In this document: positions 12,347 through 22,782 of the stretch, one piece after another
Position numbering within the stretch: position 1 is the stretch's first letter
Layout: each line of letters begins with the position of its first letter
Assembly (NCBI GenBank): GCA_003952965.2
Contig: RXIC02000102.1
Span: 1 to 64,000 of the forward strand
Length of the DNA: 64,000 nt
Source: Morella rubra
Lineage: Eukaryota > Streptophyta > Magnoliopsida > Fagales > Myricaceae
Reading direction: 5' to 3'
The notes under the pieces: model-generated
Told to the model about the DNA's origin: nothing
Seen by the model: the letters and a program-made list of their open reading frames with translations, nothing else
Database searches by the model: none
Position numbers and translations under genes: made by a program

Positions 12347-14304
12347 ATGGAAGGCCGGGAAAAACAGCCAGATCCAGAAGTCCTTTGCCGGTTCCAGGTC
12401 CTTCACCTACAAGAGGACGAACGCGAGCTAGATGCGGAGTCGACCCAAACCGAGTCTCTGCGCGATCTCCACGAAGTCGAAGAGATATTGGGCTACGAGT
12501 TCAAGAACAAGAGTCTGTTAGAGGAGGCTTTCACGCATTCGTCGTTTTCGGAGGACTGCTTTTCCTACGAGCGCTTGGAGTACGTGGGCGACGCCGTGCT
12601 TAACCTACTTTTCACCAAGGAGCAGTACTTCCTGTATCCGGATTTGCAGCCGGGGCCGCTGACCCGCCTCCGGGCCGCCAATGTCGATACCGAGAAGCTC
12701 GCGCGTGCGGCCATCAAACACGGGTTGCATAGGTATCTCCGCCACAAGAAACCTCTCCTCCACGATCAAGTAAGTCAGTAAAAAAGCTTTGGACTTCTAA
12801 CGAACTTCGTGATTCTTTCGCTTTTTGAATTTGTTGAAAAGTTTATGGCTGATAAAGCACACGTAAAACCCTGCCAATCTTTACAAATTATTAAGCTATA
12901 ACAAATGTTAGATAAGGATTGAAATTGAATTAGAATCCATTACTCATGATTGAGTCAGTAATTAGCTCATTACAGTTCACTGCTCTAATTTTTTATATAT
13001 TATTATAAATAATTTTGATCTAGACCGTCCATAGAAATCATTAATAAGAACTTTATTATTAGGATTGAGTCTGAACCCTTTTAGATAAGGTTGGACATAG
13101 TATTTAATGAGCCTTGTCTCAATTGACACCTCAAGTCATATATGAACTCAAATCTTTATCTACTAATAAAAGTTATAAAAAAAATAATTATATGCATTTA
13201 TATATATATATCAGTATAATACCAATTTTTATATTTAACATCAATAATCTCGGAATGGTTTTGGAGTTTGAGGACAATAATCCTTACAGACCATTAAAAC
13301 GGTTGGCCAAAATTTGTTTGAGAAGGAAATTCTTAGCATCATAAGACCCGGTTAGTTTTGCTTGTTTAAAGAATTTGTAGGTTATTCCCCCTAAATGTTG
13401 AGTGCCAACCTGTACACCCTTACCATGTACGACACGTACGTTTAGGCCCAAGCATCTCACAAACCTTGGTTAGTCAGACCTGTTATTTTAGAACGTTTTG
13501 ACCTGGATTTGTGCAGCCTTAGCTGACTTTGAATCTGTCCGAGTCCTAACACGTACCTTGAAACAACGTGGGGCCAGAATATAGGAAGAAAGGTTTCTTA
13601 GTAGAGCCGACCCAGATTGTATTAAATAATATATTAATAGATTATTTATAAAATTTATTAATGTATTGATAAATCACAACCTTTATTAGTATTTATTAGG
13701 ACTGAAACTTTAAGAGTGAAACTTTCTACCAGAGAGTCTTACGTAAGATGCATGGAACGTTTTATATGTATATATTCTCAGTAAATGCAGATTCACAAGT
13801 TTACACTAGGAATCTCAGAGTACCCTTTGCATTCCAATGGGCTAATAGACGCGCCGAAGGCCCTTGCCGACATTGTTGAATCCTCGATAGGGGCTGTCTT
13901 CATTGACAGCAACTCCTCCATAGACACTGCGTGGGAGGTATGTACTATATAATATACCTTTGACTCCCAGCATCCCCATTCCTAGCTCGAATCTTATCTC
14001 CTAATTCGTATATTTGGGACAGGTGTTCAAGGGTTTGTTGGAACCCATAATCAACCCTGTAACTATTGGGAGACATCCCGTAACGGAGCTCTACGAAGTG
14101 TGCCAGAAAAGAAACCTGAAACTGAAGTTCGTAGATTTGTGGGAGGAAACCACGGCGTTTGATGTCATCATAGATGACCAGCATATGGGAAGAGGTGTCT
14201 ATGGGCTTAAGAAGGACATCGCGCACAATAGAGCTGCCAAAAATGCCTTGGAGAACATCCGCAGACTACTTCTTGAGAAAGAGATCATCAGCCCAAGGTC
14301 ATGA
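12347..14304 (+). CDS. RTL1: RNase III-like protein with one dsRBD, RTL1-like
   Basis: Double-stranded-RNA endonuclease of the plant RTL group. Exons: 12347-12769, 13791-13937, 14023-14304, all phase 0, giving 283 aa; Arabidopsis RTL1 is about 289. The ATG at 12,347 sits in a good context (CCACCATGG). The RNase III domain spans roughly residues 40-190: an FTHSSF element, the signature ERLEYVGDAVLNLLF with its metal-binding E and D, then ADIVESSIGAVF with the second acidic pair. A single dsRNA-binding domain follows at about 205-270. The domain layout (one RNase III, one dsRBD) and gene position next to UFD1 both match RTL1 rather than RTL2, which has two dsRBDs. In Arabidopsis RTL1 cleaves long near-perfect dsRNA and suppresses siRNA production. 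All expected acidic residues are present, so activity is likely. The gene stands alone, followed by a repeat-rich spacer. Confidence 0.88.
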
Positions 14305-14648
14305 CGGCGGTGATAGTAACATCCAAAACTAGATTAAGATGATCTGGTCGTAAAGTAAAGAACTTCACTTATATATTCTAACAATATTCTTGTTGGGATC
14401 AATATCATATTTGAGATCTGAACTACTAAATTTCTCATGGAATTTCCGAATTATCAAAATTAATCATGTGCTCACAAATAAGATTCTACTGTCAAAATTG
14501 TCAGTCAAATCTTATTTGAGAGAAGCAAATTGAAATATTAGTGGGACTGTTGCTTCTGTATGTTTTTTTTTTGTTTTTGTTCTTAATTTTTTAATTACTC
14601 TTAATTGGGGTCTTTACTAAATTTTTTGTTTTATTTTTAATTTAAAAT

Positions 14649-14659
14649 TAATATATATA

Positions 14660-14702
<43 letters not shown>
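14649..14702. repeat. (AT)n microsatellite
   Basis: A long run of alternating A and T, slightly interrupted at its left end, lies about 350 bases after the RTL1 stop codon. Confidence 0.95.
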
Positions 14703-14706
<4 letters not shown>

Positions 14707-14854
14707 GCTTCCATGTGGTAATATTGTAGGATTGAGTAAGTTCTATTACTCAACTTGATGGTGCCAAAATTGAAGCCTTCAATAAATCATCAGATGCCTA
14801 AAGGCCCATAATAGTTCATATACGTACGTAGTACGTACGATAAGGAATTTGTAA

Positions 14855-15119
14855 GACATGGTAATTGAGATGTCCCAATAATCGGGTTAATTGAAATTCT
14901 AATATTTTCAAATGATCATTTATCTCAAGTGCATACAAAATTTAGTAAAACATGGTAATTGTATGAGATGTCCCAAACAATAATCGGGTTAATTGAATTT
15001 CTAATATTTTCAAATGATTATTTTATCTCAAGTGAATACAAAATTCAAATCTCCGCTACAAACATCATAACTACTTACAAGACGTGAAAAAATTATTTTA
15101 TCCTTTTCTCTATTCACAC
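14855..15119. repeat. two adjacent copies of a dispersed repeat
   Basis: Copies at about 14,855-14,945 and 14,946-15,119 share the order ACATGGTAATTG, GAGATGTCCCA, AATCGGGTTAATTGAA, TTTTCAAATGAT and ATCTCAAGTG. A third copy is at 18,742-18,925, also on the + strand, and continues further to the shared end CTCTATTCACAC-like. Family unknown. Confidence 0.75.
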
Positions 15120-15131
15120 GTGACAAGTATG

Positions 15132-15370
15132 GCTAATTTTTCATGTTATTTGCTTGATTACATGAATCTGAAGGTTCCTCCCTTCTGCGTTTTGTTAAGG
15201 CTATGTTCCGTCTGTTTCTCGGGAAAGCGATGTCATAGAGAAAATTTGCGTCGTTTTTTATGTAATTTTTTTTTATAAGGTCGTTTTTTTTGTACTTGAA
15301 TTAGGATACTCCATTGATGTCGATGGTATTGTTCTATTGACTTTAGGTAGGAAGACTTCCGTTCTATTTT
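15132..15370 (+). repeat. copy of UFD1 intron 1, left part
   Basis: This segment matches 23,741-23,960, inside intron 1 of the UFD1 gene, in order and on the same strand, with small substitutions and indels. Shared landmarks include TTCATGTTATTTGCTTGATT, TGAATCTGAAGGTTCCTCCC, TATGTTCCGTCTGTTTCT and TAGGTAGGAAGACTTCC. The right part of the same copy is at 16,948-17,049, so the duplicate has been split by about 1.6 kb of other DNA. UFD1 exons are not included in the copy. Confidence 0.88.
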
Positions 15371-16452
15371 GAGTTGATTTTAGGAGTCGGAAGTTGGAAG
15401 CGGACTAGCGGTTAATTTTCCACATATGACATGGGCCATATTTTTCCGGCTCATTTCCGCATCTTTTTACAAGCGAACTTAACGGAAGCGGAAGCGGATG
15501 AATGTTATTCATTTATTTAAGCATTTTTTACAAAAAAAATAAAGTGTTATTCATTTATCATAATTCACAAATACAAATATCTCTGATATATCAAAAATTA
15601 AAATATACAACCTGATCTTCATAAAAACATTTCTCAATTAATTACAAAGATCTCAATTATATAAATGAATACAACAAGTATACAAATGAAAATTAAGAAT
15701 TTACATTGCGCACCACATCAAGTCATCAACTCACCAAGACACCAAGTGATTAGAGTTAAATTTTGAGTAAAATGTTGGCCATCCTTTAAAGTTCAAACTA
15801 ATACAATCATATCATAATTTATGATCATATTAGTTTTATGGCCATTTTATTTAGCCCATAATATTTAAAAACCAACAACTTATTGTTGATCTTTTGAAAA
15901 CCGAAAACATCCTAGCAACGGGGAAATGTAATTGTTTGTTATAATCTTGTTAAATTTATGTCCTTTGTTTGTGTAATGAACACCTTCATCAAAGTATTTT
16001 GAATGTTGGAATGTTGATTTGGTGCTTGAATCCATTTTCATTTTACATTGTTTAAATTCAAAGTCTTTCCCAATTAAAAAAAGATAAACAGAAGAAATAT
16101 CTTAAATGTGAAGATTCAAATATCTTAATAATTATTTTTGGCTCAATTGGATCTACATTTAGTCCAACCAGTCGTAGGTTATGATACAAACTAACAATAA
16201 CTCAAGTCAGTTTTTACAAATACACTTTCAAACAATTTTTACAGTACAAACTAACAAAAACTCAAACATAGGTTGTTTTTTTCCTAAGCAACTCAAACAT
16301 AGGTTACAGCTACAAACAATGCAATTCATAAAAATTTTACAAATGAATTCGTTGTCGAAGACCAGTGGGACTCCCTCGTCAATTGGGGAAATGAGCTCCA
16401 ATCCTATAGAGAAAGAAACCCAAAATCAGACATGAAATCAGAAATAAATAAA

Positions 16453-16456
<4 letters not shown>

Positions 16457-16488
<32 letters not shown>
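16457..16488. repeat. (AG)n microsatellite
   Basis: About 32 bases of AG dinucleotide repeat, followed after a CG by a short further run. Confidence 0.95.
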
Positions 16489-16499
<11 letters not shown>

Positions 16500-16706
16500 A
16501 AAACATAGGTTTCGGGCTTACGGTGTTGAGGGTTACGAGTCATGAATTTATAGTTACAGAGAGAGCGTCGGAGGTCGCTGGAGGTCAGCAATCAACGACT
16601 CAGCAGAGAGAGAGAGAGTACCAGGATCGTGAAATCGAAGGAGAAAGGGGAGGGGGTAGGTTTTTTACCGTGGGTCAAAATGGTGTCGTTTTGATCCATG
16701 TTAACG

Positions 16707-16735
16707 ACGTCGTTCTACTTTAAGTAGAACGACGT
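16707..16735. repeat. perfect inverted repeat, 14-bp arms
   Basis: ACGTCGTTCTACTT, one T, then its exact complement AAGTAGAACGACGT, followed by a run of seven T in all. It would form a tight hairpin in RNA or single-stranded DNA. It lies inside the putative inserted element. Confidence 0.9.
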
Positions 16736-16947
16736 TTTTTTAATATGTAGTAAAAAATAAAATAAAAATAACGGAACTGATTTTCTGTTGAACCGGTGGA
16801 AAATACCACTTCCGGTTCCACTTCCGGGAAGTCTCCAAATCTACCACCGGTTCCTGTTCTTGGAAGGGCTGGACCTCAGCTTCTCGGAACCGGTGACAAA
16901 AACGGAACCGGAGCTCCGGAGCCCGGACCGGACTTACACCCGTAACG

Positions 16948-17049
16948 TACATTGAAAGTTTGCCTTTTGTTTGAGGAAGTTTTCTCGATAAGACTTATCC
17001 TTCAAAACAAAGGAAGGTTTGGGAGATCCACAGTATTATAAAAGAAATC
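16948..17049 (+). repeat. copy of UFD1 intron 1, right part
   Basis: This matches 23,990-24,100 in UFD1 intron 1: ACATTGAAAGTTTGCCTTTT, then AACAAAGGAAGG, TTGGGAGATCC, and TATTA near the end. It continues the copy interrupted after 15,370. Confidence 0.8.
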
Positions 17050-17079
17050 AACCAACACCACACGTGGAGGCAGGAGCAT

Positions 17080-18690
17080 CCCACACGGAAAACACAAGAG
17101 CAAAACAGGCTGTACTATTAGCAAGACTTGTCCCTCTCTTGTCACAACTAGGGCTGAACAAAATCGGACTGCAGACCGAACAGGATCGGATTTGTGGTCT
17201 TAATGTTCCAAATTCAGATTTAAAAATCAGTATATCCGGTCCAATCTAGGCCTTTTGAGAATCAATCTGGACCAAACTGGATTTATTAATATAAATAATA
17301 ATTTTTTTTAATTTTTTAATTTTTATACAAACTTAAAAACTAGAGAAAGAGAGAGAGGGAAGAGAGAGAAGCGCTGAAGAGAGAGAAAGAGGTGCTGGGG
17401 AGAGAGAGACGGAGAGGGAGAGGGAGGGTAGTGGGAGAGAGAGAGAGAGTGAGATAGAGTTGAGGAATTCAATTACTAAAAATTATCTCTGACCAAAGAC
17501 CAAATTAATGATTTCCAAATTTAAAAAGAGAATTAAGAAATTCAAATTCAAATGGAAATAATATCTCACCTAAAACTCTATCTCTATTACCCAACAATTA
17601 TTAATTTGTGTTTAAAGAGAGTGAGAGTGAGAGAGAGCCGAGAGGGGTAGTGGGAGAGAGAAAAGTTAATGGGGAATTTAAATTCAAATTTAAAGGGAAA
17701 TAAAATCTTACCTAAAAATTCTCTCTCTATTACCCAATTCTTAAATAGAGAGTTGAGAAAATTTAAATTCAAATGGAAACAAAATCTCATCTAAAAATTC
17801 TCTCCCTATCACCAACATTCTTTAGGGATATTCGTTTCTATGAGTCACGAAAATTTGCATTTAAAGAGTTCAAATGGAAACAAAATCAATTTTGGATTGA
17901 CTATCTTTCATATTGAAGGATAATTTTAAATCTATTAATTAATATTGATGGTTTTTTTGAATATATGGTCAACTAATTAATTAATATTTTATTTTATAAT
18001 TGATCACAATGTATTTGAAAATTTATTGATGGAATTTTTATTTTTAATGGATGTATTTGGAAATCTATTAATGAAAATTTTATTTCCATCAATTTAATAA
18101 GGTTTTAATTTCATAATTGATAATAATATATATGGTAACTCATTAAAGACATTTTATTTGTTAATGAATCATAATAAATTTGGAGATCTAAGGTGTTAGA
18201 AATATTATGCATATTTAGGAAAAAAAAAAAAAAACCAGTATTAAGTGGTCCAGCCGGACTGTTTTGGACCGTTCCTTCAATTTAAGCACAACCAAAAATT
18301 TAGTCCAAAAACCAGACTGAATTTTTCTAGTTGTACAGCCCTATTCACGACCTTATTTGAACAGGAATTGTTCTATAGGGCCGTACCTCTGTATCCTTGA
18401 TCACTAAGGAGACAAGAACTCAAGTCTGGTGGATGAACTATGGCCGTTCGATCAGAGCGTGATTAACAGCCTGAAGGTCCTTCAATCTGTGGCAGTAGAG
18501 GATCGTTCTGAGCCATCTTACTGCCTGGGATGGTCAATTGGTCATGCGGTTGTCTGACAGACTCCAGTAAAGTTTCAAGCACCGTATCTTTACACCTTTT
18601 TTTTTTTGTAAACTAGAGTTTTCCCTTTTTTATTTTGCTTTTTTCCAAGTCCAAAGACTTAATCATACAATTCACCCAATTTTTACATCT
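17080..18690 (+). repeat. copy 1 of a triplicated segment, split by a hAT element
   Basis: 17,080-17,148 plus 18,344-18,690 match copy 2 (20,116-20,470) closely, and the right end matches copy 3. Shared runs include TCCCACACGGAAAACACA, GTACCTCTGT, TCCTTGATCAC, CAAGTCTGGTGGATGAA, AGAGCGTGATTAACAGCC and GCGGTTGTCTGACAGACTC. In one + frame after the hAT element about 50 codons are open, including VDELWPFDQSVINSLKVL and ending in AVV followed by a stop; the same frame is interrupted in the other two copies. This suggests a fragment of coding origin, but the protein was not recognised. Confidence 0.7.
17149..18343. mobile_element. non-autonomous hAT element with target duplication
   Basis: Terminal inverted repeats are TAGGGCTGAACAA at the left and, on the complement of the right end, TAGGGCTGTACAA, typical of plant hAT elements. 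The flanking 8-bp duplications are GTCACAAC and TTCACGAC, matching at six of eight positions. The homologous segment without the insertion is at 20,116-20,470 and has a single GGTACGAC at this point, so the empty site confirms both ends. The element is 1,195 bp, with GA-rich tracts (17,340-17,460) and three diverged roughly 100-bp subrepeats (17,500-17,820). No transposase reading frame was found. Target-copy decay points to an old insertion. Confidence 0.88.
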
Positions 18691-20027
18691 TTTTTGTAAT
18701 TATCATGTGACTAGAGTTTTCTCTTTTTCTTTTTATTTTAATAATCAGGTTAATTGAAATTCTAATACTTTTAAATGATCATTTTATCTGAAGTGAATAC
18801 AAAATTCAAATTGCTTAGAAAAAAAAGAACACAAAATTCAAATCTCCGATAAAAAGTTTATAACTTAATCAGATAACTGCCAAGCCGTGAACAAATTATT
18901 TAATCCTCTTCTATATTCACACCTGAAATTAATTGCAATATTTTATCTTTTCTAATTTCACTTTTAAACAATAGTATAATGATTTTCTATCTGTACCTTA
19001 TATATCAAATGTACCGTCCTTAGGTATTAAGAGAGGGAACTAAAAAACCATCGAATCCAATTGTTCAAGCATATTGGTACCTATCAGATGATGACCCTTT
19101 CAGGGGGTCTCACCTTCGTTCAGAGAATCAAATGATGGGATTGCTGATGTGGACCAAATTTTTATAAGTAAATGCACTATCGGATCATCAACCGAAAAAG
19201 TCTGTATTAACAATAGAGCAATGTTTGGTATTTTTTTTAGATTTTAAGAAGAATCTAACAGCTTATGATTAATTTTAGAAGTGGACCCTACACACCTAGA
19301 GATCCTGAACCGTTGGATTCTTTCCAGAAAAACTCAAAAAGGACACCAAACATTTCTCTTAACAATAAAAGTAGTAATAGAATTTAAACTAAAAAACCGA
19401 AACGACAAGCAACAACAGCCCACTTAGCTAAGCAGTGAGCAAAGTGATTTGGTCGTCGAGGTATCCAACTAAGGGAATGCTCAACATGGGAAGCAAATAA
19501 TCTCTTAATAGAAATCATCCCATCTTCTATCTGCCAATCAATCCAAGCTGATTGATCGCATACATCCTCTATCAAAATTCTACAATCACTCTCAAAAATA
19601 ATCCAAGAAGGGATGGGAAGAAACAATCTGAACTGTTTTGACCACTCTCTTTGTATAAATGAAAAGTTTAATGTAATAAAATATTTAAACCCTGGACATG
19701 AATTTTTTGAGTAATTATAAAAAATATAATTACCCAAAAATGATCATCAGTGAATAAATCAAGGACCATAAGTATTGAGCGTTAATTCCATTCCTATTAA
19801 AATTATGTTTTCCGTACATAGCGTGGCTACGTGAGATCTCCAAACCTAACTTAACATGCGGAAGAAATCCTTCCACGTATAAGTCTAAGGGCCTTCATAC
19901 CCTTATGAAAGATTAGGAACATTTCTGAAGATATGAAGAGAAAAAAAAAGGGGGGTACAAAATCGTATCGGGGTGAAGTGAAACCAATTGCCAGCAAGCA
20001 GCTAAGCGGAGGGGAGAAAAAATAATG
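18691..20027. other. intergenic with dispersed repeat and RNase H-like remnant
   Basis: It holds the third copy of the dispersed repeat also seen at 14,855-15,119 (here 18,742-18,925) and a - strand RNase H-like fragment at 19,384-19,640. The rest is AT-rich with no gene seen. Confidence 0.6.
19384..19640 (-). pseudogene. RNase H-like (RVT_3) domain fragment, likely from a LINE
   Basis: The - strand encodes IIFESDCRILIEDV, then SLSWIPRRPNHFAHCLAKWA. This is the C-terminal half of the RNase H-like domain found at the end of plant L1-type non-LTR retrotransposons and in related host fragments: the ESDC motif, a middle stretch, and the R-x-x-N-x-x-A-H-x-L-A-K-W-A motif. The first part of the domain, the reverse transcriptase and a poly-A tail were not found nearby, so it is a fragment. 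Confidence 0.65.
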
Positions 20028-20470
20028 GCAGAGGTAACCAAAAAGTTGTACCGTGTGGTCCGTATCCCTTATGGCTCCCGAATCTGACAAATGTAATCAT
20101 TTAAGCTCGATAGCGTCCCACACGGAAAACACAGGAGTAAAACAGGCTGTACTAATAGCAAGACTGCTCGCTCTCTGGGTACGACCTTACTTGAACAGGA
20201 TCTGTTCTATAGGCTCGTACCTCTGTGTCCTTGATCACGAAGGAGACAGGAACTCAAGTCTGGTGGATGAATTATAGCCGTGTGATCAGAGCGTGATTAA
20301 CAGCCTGAAGGTCCTTGGATCTTCGAGGCAGTAGAGGATCGTTCTCATCCATTCACCTGGTTGAGATGGTCACGCGGTTGTCTGACAGACTCAGATAAAA
20401 ATAGTTTTTGCACCCCTTAATCATACAATTCACCAAAATGCAGAAATTCACCCAAAATGCAAAAGGAAAT
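20028..20470 (+). repeat. copy 2 of the triplicated segment (no hAT insertion)
   Basis: It begins with ATGGCAGAGGTAACCAAAAA at 20,024-20,043 and includes GAATCTGACAAATGTA, shared with copy 3, then the whole part shared with copy 1. A short frame from 20,024 reads MAEVTKKLYRVVRIPYGSRI before a stop. At 20,178-20,185 it holds the unoccupied hAT target. The coding-like frame of copy 1 is interrupted here, so no functional gene is claimed. Confidence 0.75.
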
Positions 20471-21354
20471 TATTGTATTGAAAAAAGATTAGTTTTGTTT
20501 TTTTTTTGTATTGAAGGTGACAAATAAATTTAAGCTAAAGATAAAGTTTCTGTTTGCAAACAGGAAAATTTTGAAACTTTTGCCAAAACTCACATGCAAA
20601 AATAAAATAGGCATCAATTTTTTTTCCTAACTTGTAAGTTAGCTGACTCTTTTATCCCTATTAATTATATCTGCAATGCTGAGTGAAAGGAAAAATAGTC
20701 ATTAAAGAGAGTCCTGGGTCCCAACACAATTATTCGAAATCAATGTTTTCAATCTTTTTGTGATGATTTACCTAAAAAGCCCACGTTCAATACTACATAT
20801 GCCAGCCATCGACAGCCAAGGAGCTAGGAGAGAAAATCACTATGTCGGAGGGGTAAGGGATGAAATTGCACACCCAAGAGTTATAGACTCCTACAATAGT
20901 CATAATTTGAGTATGCGTTTGGTTTTAAAATTTTAGTAAAATTTTGTTGGTGTTACAAAAGATATGGTCTTAAATTAAAATAAAAAATAAATAAATTTCG
21001 AAGTGTATTTAATAAAAATAAAATTTTATTAATATTTTGATTTATCAAACCCCTTGTTAGATTTGATCTTGACATGTCCAGCTGAGTCTACCCCATCCGA
21101 CCAATTTGCGGAGCCCAAGAGCTCTTAATCAACCCAATTTTTTTTGCGGGCCTCAAAGACCTTACCCCTGACAAGTTTTCGGGGCTTGGGAGCTATTACC
21201 CCTGCAACAAGTTTATACCTTTTTTTACAGACCCCAATTACTATTTAACAAAAACACATCATAATATTTTTATACTACTTTTTCACAAAATCTAATAAAA
21301 TTTTAATCTCTTCAATTTTTACAGTATTCTCTGATTTTTAAGTTTTGCAAAATC
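20471..21354. other. intergenic, AT-rich, no gene
   Basis: At 20,513-20,548 the run AAGGTGACAAATAAAT recurs at 22,888-22,922, beyond the MULE, so the repeat unit probably extends this far. At 20,913-21,060 there is a degraded MITE of the CAAAATTTTG family described at 56,672. Nothing else is recognisable. Confidence 0.5.
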
Positions 21355-21611
21355 ACTTGGCAGAAGTAACCAAAAGTTACGTAGCTATGGTCTTTATCCC
21401 TTAAGAATCCGGAATCTGACAAATGTAGTGGATGAACCATGGCCGTGGAATTAGAGAGTCTTCAAAGCTTAAAGGTCCTCCAGATCTCCGAGGAAGTAGA
21501 ATCTCTTTTGCACCATCTGGTGACGAGGTTTTCCAATTTTATTTTTATTTTTATTTTTTGTGGCTTTCCAAGTCCAAAAGTGAGCTTAATCATACAATTC
21601 ACCTAAAAGGT
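21355..21611 (+). repeat. copy 3 of the triplicated segment
   Basis: It aligns with copy 2 at GGCAGAAGTAACCAAAAGTT and GGAATCTGACAAATGTA, and with copies 1 and 2 at GTGGATGAACCATGGCCGTG, AAGGTCCT and CTTAATCATACAATTCACC. It is more diverged, lacks the middle section present in copy 2, and is bordered on its right by the MULE target site. Confidence 0.65.
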
Positions 21612-21620
21612 AAAAGAAAA

Positions 21621-22773
21621 GACTTAAATGCACCTCATACACCCGTAGTATTTCCATTTTGCAAAAATATCCTTGAGATAAGAAAAGTTTATTTTCTATC
21701 CTTGAAGTAATCTTTCATTTTAAAATATGCCCCTTTGTCGTGTCCGTTGAAAAATTTAAAGGTACTAGGTGACATGACACGTCTCTCACACGTCTGTACC
21801 ATTTAAAACTTGCCACGTGTCTGCGGGCCCCACAATCTCTACGTCATATGCTCAGTCACCTGCCACCTATACGCCCAAGCATTGTCTCTTTTCCACATCA
21901 ATTTAAAAAACTTAATAACCTAAACGAAAGACTGAACGACGCCATTTTTGTTTAACTAAAAAACCCCTAACATACCCATTTCTCGTCGATTGCTCTGGTT
22001 TTTCCCTCTGCGTACTTTCTTCCCGAACCCTAACATTTCTCCCAAATTTTCCCTCCCCACCACCTGAATTCATTTGAGCACCAACATTTCCCTCCCCTCT
22101 GCGTCTTTCGTTCGATCACCCACATTTCCCTCCCCAGCCAACAAACTAACAATGCAATATCACTTGACTAACCTCCAACCTTTTGGAATTCCTCGCCCAC
22201 ACAAATTGAGAATATAGGTTATGAGCTTTGCTGTAAGATTTGAGGATATGAGGTTTCAAGATTTAGTTAGGATTCAGGATTTTGGGTGCCAATTGATTTA
22301 GGGTTAGGGTTCGGTATATTGGATTTACGATTTGAGGGTTAAGAGTTAGGGTTCAATTTGGGTTATTACATGCCTTATGGGAAGGAGGATTCGAGAATTC
22401 GGCTGAGTGTAAAATGGTGGGGGATGAAGGCCACACGAGTTTTGTTGACTAACAATAGGAACAACGTTGTTCCTCTTTTTTTTTTTATTAGTATTTTTTT
22501 TAAGTGACATGGAAAAGAGATGCTAGCATGACGTCTAGTTGGCATATAACCTGGAGATTGTGGGGCCCACAGACACATGGCAAGTTTTAAATGGTGCAGA
22601 CATGTGAGAGATGTGTCACGTCACCTAGTCCCATTAAGTTTTTAAACGGACACAGACAGAGGGGCATATTTTAAAATTAAAGGTTACCTCAGGGATAGAA
22701 AATAATTTTTTCTTATCTCGGGGACATTTTTGCAAAATAGAAATACCACAGGGATACGAAGTGTATTTAAGTC
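21621..22773. mobile_element. Mutator-like element with ~235-bp inverted ends
   Basis: The two ends are long inverted repeats: 21,621 to about 21,860 matches the complement of about 22,540-22,773, beginning GACTTAAATGCACC and GACTTAAATACACT. A perfect 9-bp duplication, AAAAGAAAA, flanks it at 21,612-21,620 and 22,774-22,782. Nine-base duplications with long inverted ends are diagnostic of MULEs. The core (about 680 bp) carries no transposase. It contains 5'-leader-like C/T-rich DNA (22,000-22,140) and several telomere-like TTAGGGTT motifs (22,299-22,365), so it may carry captured host sequence (Pack-MULE-like). The intact target duplication suggests a fairly recent insertion. Confidence 0.93.
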
Positions 22774-22782
22774 AAAAGAAAA

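Larger units (their letters stand above)
14305..15131. other. intergenic, AT-rich, with simple and dispersed repeats
   Basis: This is the RTL1 3' flank, then a long AT microsatellite and two adjacent copies of a dispersed repeat (listed separately). No gene is seen. Confidence 0.6.
15371..16947. mobile_element. insertion splitting the UFD1-intron copy; possible hAT-like element
   Basis: This DNA separates the two halves of the copied UFD1 intron, so it was inserted after the duplication. Its ends look like degenerate hAT termini: TAGGAGTCGGAAGT at the left, and at the right CGGACTTACACCCGTA, whose complement begins TACGGGTGTAAGTCCG. Both ends are rich in GGAAC/GTTCC motifs (15,380-15,500 and 16,790-16,940). 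No matching 8-bp target duplication is visible, and no transposase was recognised. Inside lie a GA microsatellite and a 14-bp perfect palindrome. It could be one element or several nested pieces. Confidence 0.4.

Noticed and set aside
22375-22578. Small - strand frame within the MULE
   Set aside because: It overlaps the inverted end and a T run and has no transposase motif.
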